Assembly (NCBI GenBank): GCA_003427395.1
Contig: BFEA01000232.1
Location: forward strand, 1,161,872 to 1,225,871
DNA: 64,000 nucleotides
DNA from: Chara braunii
Taxonomy: Eukaryota; Streptophyta; Charophyceae; Charales; Characeae
Direction of reading: 5' to 3'
Position 1 is the stretch's first letter; each line of letters starts with the position of its first letter. The notes below the pieces were generated by a model. That model was not told the DNA's origin and did not search any database. It saw only the letters and a program-made list of their open reading frames with translations. This document shows, piece after piece, positions 56,148-64,000 of the stretch. A program made the position numbers and the translations under genes.

Positions 56148-56830
56148 TTATTCTCTTGGTCTTGTGATCCCGTCTGTCTCGTCCCCTCTACCGATTTTAA
56201 TAATTTCCCGTGGTTCTTCCTCAACCTCATTCTCATCCTCTCGTATGGGGATGTATTCGCCTGTGAAGTTTTCGAGGTTTAGGTTGTACGGGATGTTTGA
56301 GGTTCCCTCATATCTCTCGTCATAGTCCCCATAGTAACCCTCATATCCATGGAATAGATTCTGATCTATTTCCTCGCCTCTTTCCCATTTACTTCTCTCT
56401 TTTATCCTGCACTCCTCGCTTCCATCGCACATAGGGGTTGCAACTTCTTGCCTTCCCTGAGGGGTGAAGACCCTCGACACATGATTTTTCTCCGAGTCTT
56501 CCTTTTCCCAAGCGTACGCTTTGGCTGTGGGTCTGTGAACAACCTGGGCTTTTGTCTGCCTTGTTGTCCTTCTGGTCTCCGTCATTCATCCTCAACAGGG
56601 GTTGCAACTTCTCGCCTTCCCTGAGGAGTGAAGGCCCTCTACACATGACTTTTCTCTTCCTTTTCCCAAGCGTACGCTTTGGCTCTGGGCCTGTGAACAG
56701 CTTGGGCCTTTGTCTATCTTGTTGCCCTTCTGGTCTCCGCCATTCATCCTCGACAGGGGTGTTGGCGCGGTTGACATCGTTCTCATTGTTGAACTCCACC
56801 TCTATCTCAAGTTTTTCTTGTTCCTGCTAT
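56148..56830 (-). pseudogene. Minus-strand ORF downstream of integrase, unknown
   Basis: Frames open on the minus strand read EQEKLEIEVEFNNENDVNR, RANTPVEDEWRRPEGQQ, TLGKRKRKVMC and KARSCNP, with a ~160-bp internal duplication. The composition is Asp/Asn/Arg-rich and hydrophilic, with no signal peptide or membrane segment, so it does not look like an envelope gene. It follows the integrase in the minus-strand element and could be a chromatin-targeting tail or an extra ORF. It is broken by several stops toward 56148. Function not assigned. Confidence 0.3.
56434..56755. repeat. Direct duplication of ~160 bp
   Basis: Two adjacent copies start ggggttgcaacttct at about 56434 and 56598, each running through cccaagcgtacgctttggct and tggtctccg. 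They differ at a few sites and by small indels. Confidence 0.8.
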
Positions 56831-57189
56831 CAAGAGGAAAACGAAATGCTCAGTCCATACTCCCAAAGTGAAGCCCGGGCCAAACAAAAAGAAAGCAAAA
56901 CTCAGTTCCCTTATGGCACCACGATTCCTTCCTGCCCAAGAATGCAATATTCACCATATGATACATCATTCCGCGTCCTCCATCAAAAATTCATCCATCC
57001 CCAATAGAAACTATAATACATTGCGTCAAACATCCATCCAGAACAACCATAAACATCTCAAAAAAAGACAAATGACATCACAGATAAGATTTTTGTTGGC
57101 ACCTAACTTGTCGGCTACCATGTTTCCTCATTTTGGGCTTCCTACAACCACTGTTTCATTGGATCCTGACCAACCATTGTCCCAAAAAT

Positions 57190-58397
57190 GACCCTTTCAA
57201 TCCAGTCTCATCCGAAGCTTCCGACTCGAAGGTGTTCACCCGCGGACTCTTGACGACCCGGTAGGTGTCCTTGAATCTCTTTCGCAACTGTCCTGACCAA
57301 GTGCTCTATAGTGCCGAATTTATGACTAGGACTATTTCCCCCACTTGGAGTGGTTTTTTCTTGATATTCTTGAGTCAATCCCAACTTGCCTTATCTTTCA
57401 TTCTGTTATCAAAGACTCAGTTCACCACCTCTTCCATTGCCTCCTCATTCTGAATAATCTACCAGCATCGATCCTCCATCAATTGCTCCGTCGTCAAGTG
57501 CGGATCGTCGTCCAGCCTATTCCAAGTTGATACTAGAGTTTCCACTGGGAAGTGAATTTCCCTCCCATACCATAACTCGGCTGAAATACACCCTGTAGTT
57601 CTCTTTGTAGTTACGTTTTCTGCAAAAACGGCTTGCTTAAGGTACTTGGGCCAGTTCCCAAGATCGTTTGCTGCTAACTTCGCGATTGCGTTTTTCAGGG
57701 TCCGATGTCCCATCTCCACGGGTGCATTAGCCTCCGGGTGGTATGGTTCAATCAGCTTAATGAGCACCCAGAGTCTTTTACAAGTACTCAACACTTCCCG
57801 ATTTACAAACTCTGTCTCATTATCAGTTATAAACCTTCTGATGAATGAGTGTCTTAGGTAGAAGTCTTTCATCCAACCTGCCACCGCTATCCCGATCTTC
57901 ATCTTGAGAGCTACTGCTTTCATAAACCCACTAAGGTTCTCTCTAGTGTCAAGCATGTACCTGTATCCTTTCGTAGATATAGGGATGACTGCGAGATCGA
58001 GGTGAACCAGATGTCCCGGTCCTCGCACCTGCGTGGGTCTCAAGGGTTCAAAAACGCGAGCCGTACTCCGCTCTTGACAAATCAGACAGGTGTGGCAGTA
58101 CATGGCTACCATGCTTCTCATTCCCGACCAGAAGTAGAGTGGCGTTATTTTTGTCAGTGTCCCTATTGAGGAGCGATGTCCCCCAACCAATTCATCATGC
58201 GATGCCTGGATCATATCTACCTGTTTGGATCGTCCGCACACAACCCTTCTAGGCATCAGACCTTCCTTCTTCTTGAATAAGTGTTCATTCCTCAATACGT
58301 ACTTGTCGGCCTCCTCTCTCACCTTGAGGCTGATCTCCCCAGCCTCCTTATTTCCTACTAGCATTAGACCGATTTCCCTCAAAATCCCATCGTACAT
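57190..58397 (-). pseudogene. Ty3/gypsy integrase
   Basis: The open frame 57459-58397 encodes 312 residues. The HHCC zinc-binding module is present (H67, H74, C104, C107, in ASHDELVGGH and CHTCLIC). The D-D-E core is also present: D134 in HLDLAVIP, D192 in FITDNETEF and E228 in PVEMGHRTL. After a stop at 57459 the frame continues as KKPLQVGEIVLVINS, LRKRFKDTYRVV and NTFESEASDE, the post-core module usual in gypsy integrases, down to about 57190. Integrase inserts the cDNA into the host genome. Catalytic residues look intact, but the stops after the core and the deletions in RT mean the element is dead. Upstream in the same direction lie RNase H and RT. Confidence 0.8.
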
Positions 58398-58666
58398 CTG
58401 AATGTAGAAGAATTTTTTCCTATCGTGACGATCCTCCTTCCCATCCTATGCCTGATTCACCAGAAACTGCTGCCAGTTCTGTTCCCATGACTCAATGAGG
58501 TTCATAACTTATTCCCCTCCTCCTTCTACTGTCATCGCCATCAGTTCCTCTTGTGGCCCCACAATGTGTCCCCATGAATCCTTCTCCTCCTTACGGCCCT
58601 GCCTTGTAACTGATCCTTTCGTTAGTTTCGCAACTATGGCGGAAGGTCTTTTTTCCAAGGCTGTAA

Positions 58667-59204
58667 TCAACAATTCCCAGATGCACACGCCGGGTTTATC
58701 ACCTCGTTATCCACCACAAGGGTCCCTCCCTCGTAGTTGAGGAACGCGTCGATAGGTTCCACGTCCTCTACTCCTTCCAGCGTGATGCAAACTCTGCTCA
58801 AGCCATGGATCCTATCTCTAAGGCTGACAATGTGCTCGATCTTGTAATCGAACTGCCAAATGAAACCTACCCATCTTCCCACAATAGGGTTTATTGGCTT
58901 ATAATTCTTCAACGCTCCTGCGATGTTCGTTGGATCGATCCTCAGAATGAACCGTCTCCTATAGAGGTAAGCTTGGAAGGTCTTGAGACAGTGAATGACG
59001 ATCAATACCTCCTTCTTGAATTGAGAGTAGTGATGCTCTGCTCAGTTCAACGTCCTCCTCTCGAATTTGATGAGCCTTTCTCTCTCATCTTCACCCCTTT
59101 GTATCAGAACTCCTCCCAGCTAACGGTCCCCCATCAGTCTCATATACAAACGACAACCCTACCTCATCATTGAAACATGGAGCGGTCAGGGTAACCTGTT
59201 CCAA
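58667..59204 (-). pseudogene. Ty3/gypsy RNase H domain
   Basis: Begins with LEQVTLTAPCFNDEVGL, then ETDGGP, GGVLIQRG and, in the frame 58667-59005, IVIHCLKTFQAYLYRRRF, LRIDPTNIAGALKNYKP and RWVGFIWQFDYKIEHI, then GLSRV. The ETDGG and R-x-DP strings match RNase H positions of gypsy polymerases, and GLSRV corresponds to the usual DxLSR end, here with His-Gly. RNase H removes the RNA strand during reverse transcription. Frame changes near 59005 and stops show decay. It is fused by a deletion to the RT fragment at about 59205. Confidence 0.7.
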
Positions 59205-59700
59205 CGTCAATAGGGGTTACTTCCATTTGCAGTTAGCCTACAGGGCTATGCATGGCTGTGTAGGGTCTATCTGGGGCATCCAGCGACAACTGATCGTATC
59301 TGAAATAGAGATCTACTAGCGAGTAAATATTCAAGACGGCGTGAGATTCTGCGGACAGGTCTACCTGAGGCAACGACACTGCATCGTGGATAGTCACATC
59401 ATTAAACTTTTGTAGATCCTGGATCCACCTAAGCGTTTTGTTAGGCTTCCAAAACACAAACCACATGTTTGCGTATGGAGATGCGATAATTTCTACAACA
59501 AAGGAGTCCGTTTTTTCTCTAAGTAAGTCTATTACCCCCATTGCTATTCCAAAACCGTAGGCTGGTTCCTTGTCATTCCAACATTCGTGCTCGACTGTGT
59601 GAATCCTGACGGGGGGTATCAACTTTGCGTCCATTCGTCCCTTCTGATGATCATTAAAGGTAAATACCAGGTGGAATTCTTGACACGCTTCCTTGATCAA
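59205..59700 (-). pseudogene. Ty3/gypsy reverse transcriptase, 5' half only
   Basis: The open frame 59233-59700 reads PPVRIHTVEHECWN, AYGFGIAMGVIDLLRE, SPYANMWFVFWKPN, TLRWIQDLQKFNDVT, YSLVDLYFRYDQL and PYTAMHSPVG. These are the fingers and the first palm strand of a gypsy RT, with the first catalytic Asp in SLVDLYF. The YIDD-type motif and thumb that should follow are missing: after LQMEVTPI the sequence passes into the RNase H region at about 59202-59212. It is therefore an internal-deletion remnant with no polymerase activity. Confidence 0.75.
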
Positions 59701-59709
59701 GCGTGTTTC

Positions 59710-60489
59710 CTACTCCGCCAAGACTCCCTCTACCCCTATTTTCATGATAGTTGTTGTCCCGTTCGGTATTCGATGCCTTTCCGTCTCCCGTCTCTCTTTG
59801 ATTACTCGAAGGACTTCTTCCTTTCTTTCCTTGACCTCTTCCCTTGTTGTCTCTAGCGGGATCGAGACAGGCTTAGCCTTTTTTCCTACTTGCGAACACT
59901 TCCTTTCGGGATTTTTCTCCCAAAAAATGAATGGTGGGGACTGGCCTAGGGGCTCAACAATCCGGGGCTGGATGCTGACCAATTTCCCATTTAGGAAGCA
60001 ACCCTTCCTGATTTCTCGTTCAAACTTGGCGAGTGCAACCAGGTCAATCCCTACCTTGTGGTACTTTATGGCCTTTACGAGGTGTAGTAAGTAGGGGATC
60101 TCAAGTGTTAATCCTGACTCCTCATTACACATCTCCTTTTGTCTAGGTAAACTGGCCCCTAGTTCGACCTCCGTTTCCTTTTCTATCACCATAACGCCCG
60201 AAGCGTCCTCCTCCTGTCTCAACTTCTTTTATGACAGTCTCATCTTAACCTACTCCTTGCTGAATGCCTCCTCGGTCATGATCTCTACCCTTTCTCTCAT
60301 CCATTTAATTTTTGTGAAAGCCCCTTTTCTGACACTCTCTTCAAGGGATGGTGACCATGCTGCTAACTTCCCCTTAAGAGTGTTGCCCCCTGTCCTAATG
60401 AGACAGAGCAACTCACCACGTCTCGTTACTGGGTTCTCTATGTCTACTATGTATGCCCCATCATGTAGGTGCATCCCTATCATTTCCAC
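59710..60489 (-). pseudogene. Gypsy protease-RT linker
   Basis: Two open frames, 60250-60489 (GMHLHDGAYIVDIENPVTRR, LLCLIRTGGN, PSLEESVRKGAF) and 59710-60222 (IPYLLHLVKAIKYHKVGIDL, KPVSIPLETTREEVKERK). The second ends in a highly charged Glu/Arg stretch. The order and location between the protease and RT remnants fit the connecting region of gypsy polyproteins; no catalytic motif lies here. A short stop-bearing stretch separates the frames. Confidence 0.5.
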
Positions 60490-60549
60490 ATTTGCACATC
60501 AGGGTCTTCCAAGGATTATGTCCTGATCCATCTCATTCATGACGGTCAT

Positions 60550-60765
60550 CCATTAGAATGACCAAATGGACTCCTCGACTCCCGCCTTTACTGCACACTT
60601 AGTGACATATCCAGAGAACAGGATTTTCACTCCTGCCCCGTTGATGCTTCCGGTCGTTTCTTTATTAACTGCACATCTCGTGATTTCCGCGAAGTCTCTC
60701 CTAATGAGCGTAATTTTAGCCCCTTCGTCTACCAACGCATCTGTGTGGTAGCTTAACTAGTATTC
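60550..60765 (-). pseudogene. Gypsy aspartic protease remnant
   Basis: The frame 60553-60735 reads MVDEGAKITLIRRDFAEI, then GSINGAG and KILFSGYVTKCAV. Retropepsins have a DT/SG-A catalytic turn followed by hydrophobic residues; here the turn is DEGA, preceded by an Ala/Leu/Val stretch. The position just before the RT linker supports the call. Substitution of the Thr/Ser may be family-specific or decay. No gag follows on this strand toward higher coordinates. Confidence 0.5.
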
Positions 60766-61305
60766 CTTCTTGCATGCATTATGTTCCAGAGTAATCTGAA
60801 AACAGAATTAGTATTACCTAGGACCTGACATTGATTGTTGGTTACCACTTGATTACTTCTCCCTAGGCTGACCGGAATTAGTTGATTGTTCATACTCAGG
60901 TGTGTCATGTTGAGGTAGGGTTTAGTGGATTCTAGTTTATATCACACACTTTGTAGCCCATGAGTGATGCAGGCGGTAGTGAGGAGGAGGAAAGGCTAGT
61001 GAAAACCCATAGAGTTACTCGTAGAACTGCACTCAATCAATCGATTACCTTCTTGAGTTAGGTCAGGGAGGGGAAAGGAGAATGCGAAGGGAAGCCAGGG
61101 AAAGGACGACATTAGAGAGGGCTAGGACAGAGACCACCAATGCTGAACGGACACTTGCATCAGCAAGACTAGCGGACGCTAGAGTCCAAGTTGAGGTTGC
61201 GATAGCTACCTCCTCTACGGTGTCATAGGCCTTGACCCCCCCCAAGCCCCTTCGCCAGGTGTCAGTCAGGGTGTCTCTTAGAGCTTTGTTAGTCAATTTG
61301 TTGGC
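60766..61305. other. Junction between minus-strand pol and plus-strand gag; no gene
   Basis: No coding region recognised. The minus-strand element should have its gag here but does not; plus-strand gag-like sequence begins at about 61306. An inversion or nested insertion breakpoint lies in this interval. Confidence 0.4.
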
Positions 61306-62541
61306 TTGCAAGTCAACCAACAGATTTCACTCACACCTGAGGATTATGAAATTCTCCAAACGGAAGAACTGCATGATCAACTACAGCAGCAATTGAGAGA
61401 TGCAGCAGAAAGGAGGCAAAGGGCTATCATGAGAAAAACTAGACTAGAAGCTAGGAGGCAGGAGTTAAGGAATTTAGAGGCACTAGACGAGTCGACACTT
61501 GACCCTACGATGCAAGCACTGTGTCACTCACTCTTATATGTAGCGAAAACGTAGGTTGTCCAGCAGGAAGTGTTGGTCGAACTAGTGGCAGGCCAGAAAC
61601 GAATTCTGGCTGCGCTGCAGGTTCCTCTTCCTATGATGAGAGAACCTCAGTATGTTGTAGCTTCCCCTTCAGCTGTGGGTCCTTCAGTGATATTATCGTT
61701 GGTAGGGCCCTCTTTCTCTCCTATATTTGGCACGTCTCTTATAAGTAGTCAACCAGTAGTCGGTGGTCCGGTTCTTATCTCTTCTCCCATACCATCGAGG
61801 ATGGTGGCAGCTACAGTGCCATTGTCTGGACAACCGTAGGTTAGCATGCAGCAACTTGTCTCAGTGGCTATAAAACCACCGCAGAAATCACCTGGGAAAA
61901 TCCAGCCTGTGCAGTGGATACCCAAGATTCCCTTGTTGAGTCTTAAACCCTTCTCTGGCAACAAGAAGAAGGAAGAGGACTTGAACACTTATCTGAGGCA
62001 CAAGCTCACCAGGCCAAAGCAGAAAGTTATAGTTACTGCCTCCTTTTTAGAGGGATCGACAACACTTTGGTTAAATGGCTTAGTGCAGTGGCAGGGCTAT
62101 GGTCAGAACTTCGATGCGTGAGCTCAAACCCAGACATTGGAATAAGTCGGACTGTGATCAACAATCTCTTTGCCAAAAGGTACAGGACTGTACGCGAGGT
62201 CACAAACGTCGTAGAACGTCTGATCGTGATACCTGTTGTGCGCTATGACCAGCAAGTACTCCTCGCAGACTATTTGAGATGTCTGCCCATAGATCTCAAG
62301 AATAAGCTGGTGGACGAGGCTTACGTTGACCAACATAACTTCGCCTCATTTAACAAGAAAGCCTTAGATATAAAGGCAAAGCTTGAGTCCACTCATCATA
62401 GTCAAGGAGATGGTAGGAAGAAGAAACTCCCCCAAGACTTGAAGAAGAAAGGTCAACTCATGTTCGTCGACCATGATGGTCAGGCGACTAAGATTGACGA
62501 CTTCCCAAACTATGGGGAAGAGAGAGCAAGATGGAGCCTGT
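61306..62541 (+). pseudogene. Ty3/gypsy-type gag remnant
   Basis: One frame runs 61306-62121 with two in-frame TAG codons (61552-61554 after ACG, 61837-61839 after CCG). It begins with a Gln/Arg-rich helical stretch (LQQQLRDAAERRQRAIMRK), passes a Pro/Ser/Val linker, and reaches the capsid start: PFSGNKKKEEDLNTYLRH, KQKVIVTASFLEGSTTLWLN. A frameshift at about 62100 moves to the frame ending 62541 with NNLFAKRYRTVREVTNVVE, LADYLRCLPIDLKNKLVDE and LDIKAKLE, a typical gag helix order. No CCHC knuckle is visible. Its strand is opposite to the neighbouring pol, so the two are either rearranged parts of one element or different elements. Confidence 0.6.
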
Positions 62542-63125
62542 GAGACTTCAGATGGGCGAGTCGTCGCTCCTATTAAAGAGAAAGCTAGGGGGGCCGGGAA
62601 GCAGAAGGTAGGCCGGTGTCGACCGGTAGAAGGGGTCTGCCGGCCAGCTGATCTAACCCTATATCCACCGCACGTCAGTCATCCCCGGGAAGGTTATTTC
62701 TGGGCTCCTGCAACGTGCAAAAACCACCACTTATTATGGGCTCCTGCAACCTGCAAAAACCACCACTTAGTCAGAAATAAAAACAATGTATGAGTGGGAC
62801 GACCCTCTAAGATGTAGAAAGAAAGATAAGATCATTTTATTCAGTCAACAACGATAGGCGTCAACACACTACATCCTATCCCGGAGCAACTTCCCTCATG
62901 CCAGTACAAGGGATTAGTTTGTGTTGAGACTGATCGTGTCAGTGTTCTTCGCTGGGTCTTGCGACAAATGGGGTGTCGTCGGTACTGCTCCCGTCACCCC
63001 CAAGGGATCGTGGTAGAGCTCTCCAAGTCCGACATAGCATCGCGGGCCCGTTGAGGCCGGATTCTTGATCTAAGTCCAGGGTCCGAATTTGATGTTCGTT
63101 CGGCCGTAGGAAGAGACGACGTCTT
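62542..63125. repeat. Non-coding; 38-bp direct duplication
   Basis: Two adjacent copies of tgggctcctgcaac-tgcaaaaaccaccactta lie at about 62700 and 62738. Otherwise there is no recognisable gene. Continuation of the gag reading frame is not seen. Confidence 0.5.
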
Positions 63126-63213
63126 GGCTCACTCAGTAGGGCATCTGGCCCTTTCCTTAGTCTTGGTCTGGCTCACTCAGTAGGGCATCTGGCCCTTTCC
63201 TTAGTCTTGGTCT
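63126..63213. repeat. 44-bp tandem duplication
   Basis: Two exact copies of a 44-bp unit beginning ggctcactcagtagggcatc, at 63126-63169 and 63170-63213. Confidence 0.95.
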
Positions 63214-63510
63214 GGTTTGGTCTCGTCCGGTCTGATCTGGTCTGGTCCGGTCTAGTCTGGTCCGGTCTGTTCTGGTCTGGTCTGCTCCGGTTTGATCTCG
63301 TCTGGTCAGGATCAAGTCTGGTATGGTCGGGTCTGATCTGGTCTGATCCTGATCTGGTCTGGTTTAATCTGGTCTGGTCTGATTTTGTCTGGTCTGATCT
63401 GATCTGGTCCGGTCTGGTCTGGTCTGATCAGGTCCGGTCTGATCAGGTATGGTCTGATCTGATCTGGTCCGGTCTGGTCTGGTCTGATCTGGTCCAGTCT
63501 GGTCCGGGTC
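63214..63510. repeat. GGTCTGGTCTGATC short tandem repeats
   Basis: Nearly the whole stretch is made of ggtctg, ggtccg and gatct pentamer/decamer units. Frames on both strands are repeat artefacts. Confidence 0.95.
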
Positions 63511-63658
63511 CCGCGACGAGTGCAAGCAGCCAGGTTCGTCTGCCCCCCCACCAGCGAGCCTGGTCGGCCGGTTTAGCCGATCAAGCACGCGTTTTCCCGA
63601 CGGTGCGCACTGTTCCGTTTCTTCCAAGCCCGTTTCCCTTGGCTGTGGTTTTGCGAGA

Positions 63659-63930
63659 TGGTAGATAGGGACAGTGGAAATCTCGTTAATCCATTCGTGC
63701 GCGTCACTAATGTCCCCCTGGCTGTGATCCCATAGGACGGTAGATAGATGGTAGATAGGGACAGCGGGAATCTCATAAATCCACTCATGCGCATCACTAA
63801 TTACATGACGAGGCATTTGTTGTGGTTTCCCAGGGTGGTAGATAGGGACAATGGGAATCTCGTTAATCAGTTCATGCGCATCACTAAGTAGATGACAAGG
63901 TATTGGCTGCCTTAGGACTAGGCAGAAATC
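63659..63930. repeat. Three ~88-bp tandem repeats
   Basis: Units start ggtagatagggaca at about 63659, 63749 and 63836. Each continues with ggaatctcgttaatcca and catgcgcatcactaa variants. No gene is present. Confidence 0.85.
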
Positions 63931-63959
63931 ACATCACGTCCACACCCGTTGGGAGGGAT

Positions 63960-63963
<4 letters not shown>

Positions 63964-64000
<37 letters not shown>
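63964..64000 (+). repeat. CT dinucleotide tract at window end
   Basis: Pure (CT)n running out of the window. Confidence 0.95.

Overview
This window is nuclear DNA from a large, very repeat-rich green-lineage genome. No intact host gene, rRNA, tRNA or CRISPR array is visible. The coding material is decayed transposable-element sequence: two copies of an unusual element with ParB-like, methyltransferase-like and Ulp1-protease regions, one Ty3/gypsy pol on the minus strand, and one gypsy-type gag on the plus strand. The ParB/methyltransferase-like protein resembles, from memory and unverified, a family very abundant among gene models of the charophyte alga Chara braunii. A Chara-like streptophyte alga is therefore my best guess, at moderate confidence.

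Layout: 1-7168 is copy A of the Ulp1 element, entered after its start. It is followed by a non-coding tail with three diverged ~220-bp repeats. 8515-16708 is a first fragment of a very large LTR-like unit. 16709-21190 is mostly non-coding with two weak ORF remnants and G-rich short repeats. 21190-22477 is an inverted piece of the same LTR's satellite array. 22478-30036 is a second LTR-like fragment. 30037-35241 is non-coding: GT and CT microsatellites, a nest of foldback palindromes (31.3-31.9 kb), GATC/GATTGATC-type short repeats, and a ~265-300-bp tandem array rich in a GAAGTTCGG motif. 35242-41566 is copy B of the Ulp1 element. It is broken inside the Ulp1 domain by a third LTR-like unit in the opposite orientation (41567-51975). 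That unit is followed by a purine tract (minus strand), a 5-kb tandem-repeat-rich non-coding segment, and a decayed minus-strand gypsy pol in the order protease, RT, RNase H, integrase (60.76 down to 57.19 kb). A plus-strand gag remnant (61.3-62.5 kb) and short tandem repeats close the window.

How the parts fit: the three LTR-like units share one modular order in element sense: hairpin-dense segment, TTC tract, ~91-bp satellite array, CT tract, and a ~1.2-kb terminal segment ending in CCCTACA. In the third unit the outer end reads GGCACA directly beside a purine-rich tract, so it could be a single ~10.4-kb LTR of the minus-strand gypsy element. The Ulp1 element appears older. Both copies carry stops, frameshifts and deletions, and at one codon a TAG in copy A aligns with CAG in copy B, as expected from C-to-T decay. 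The most interesting biology is the combination of a ParB-like motif, a methyltransferase-like fold with both signature motifs replaced in a family-conserved way, and a Ulp1 protease in one element, plus the giant structured LTR.
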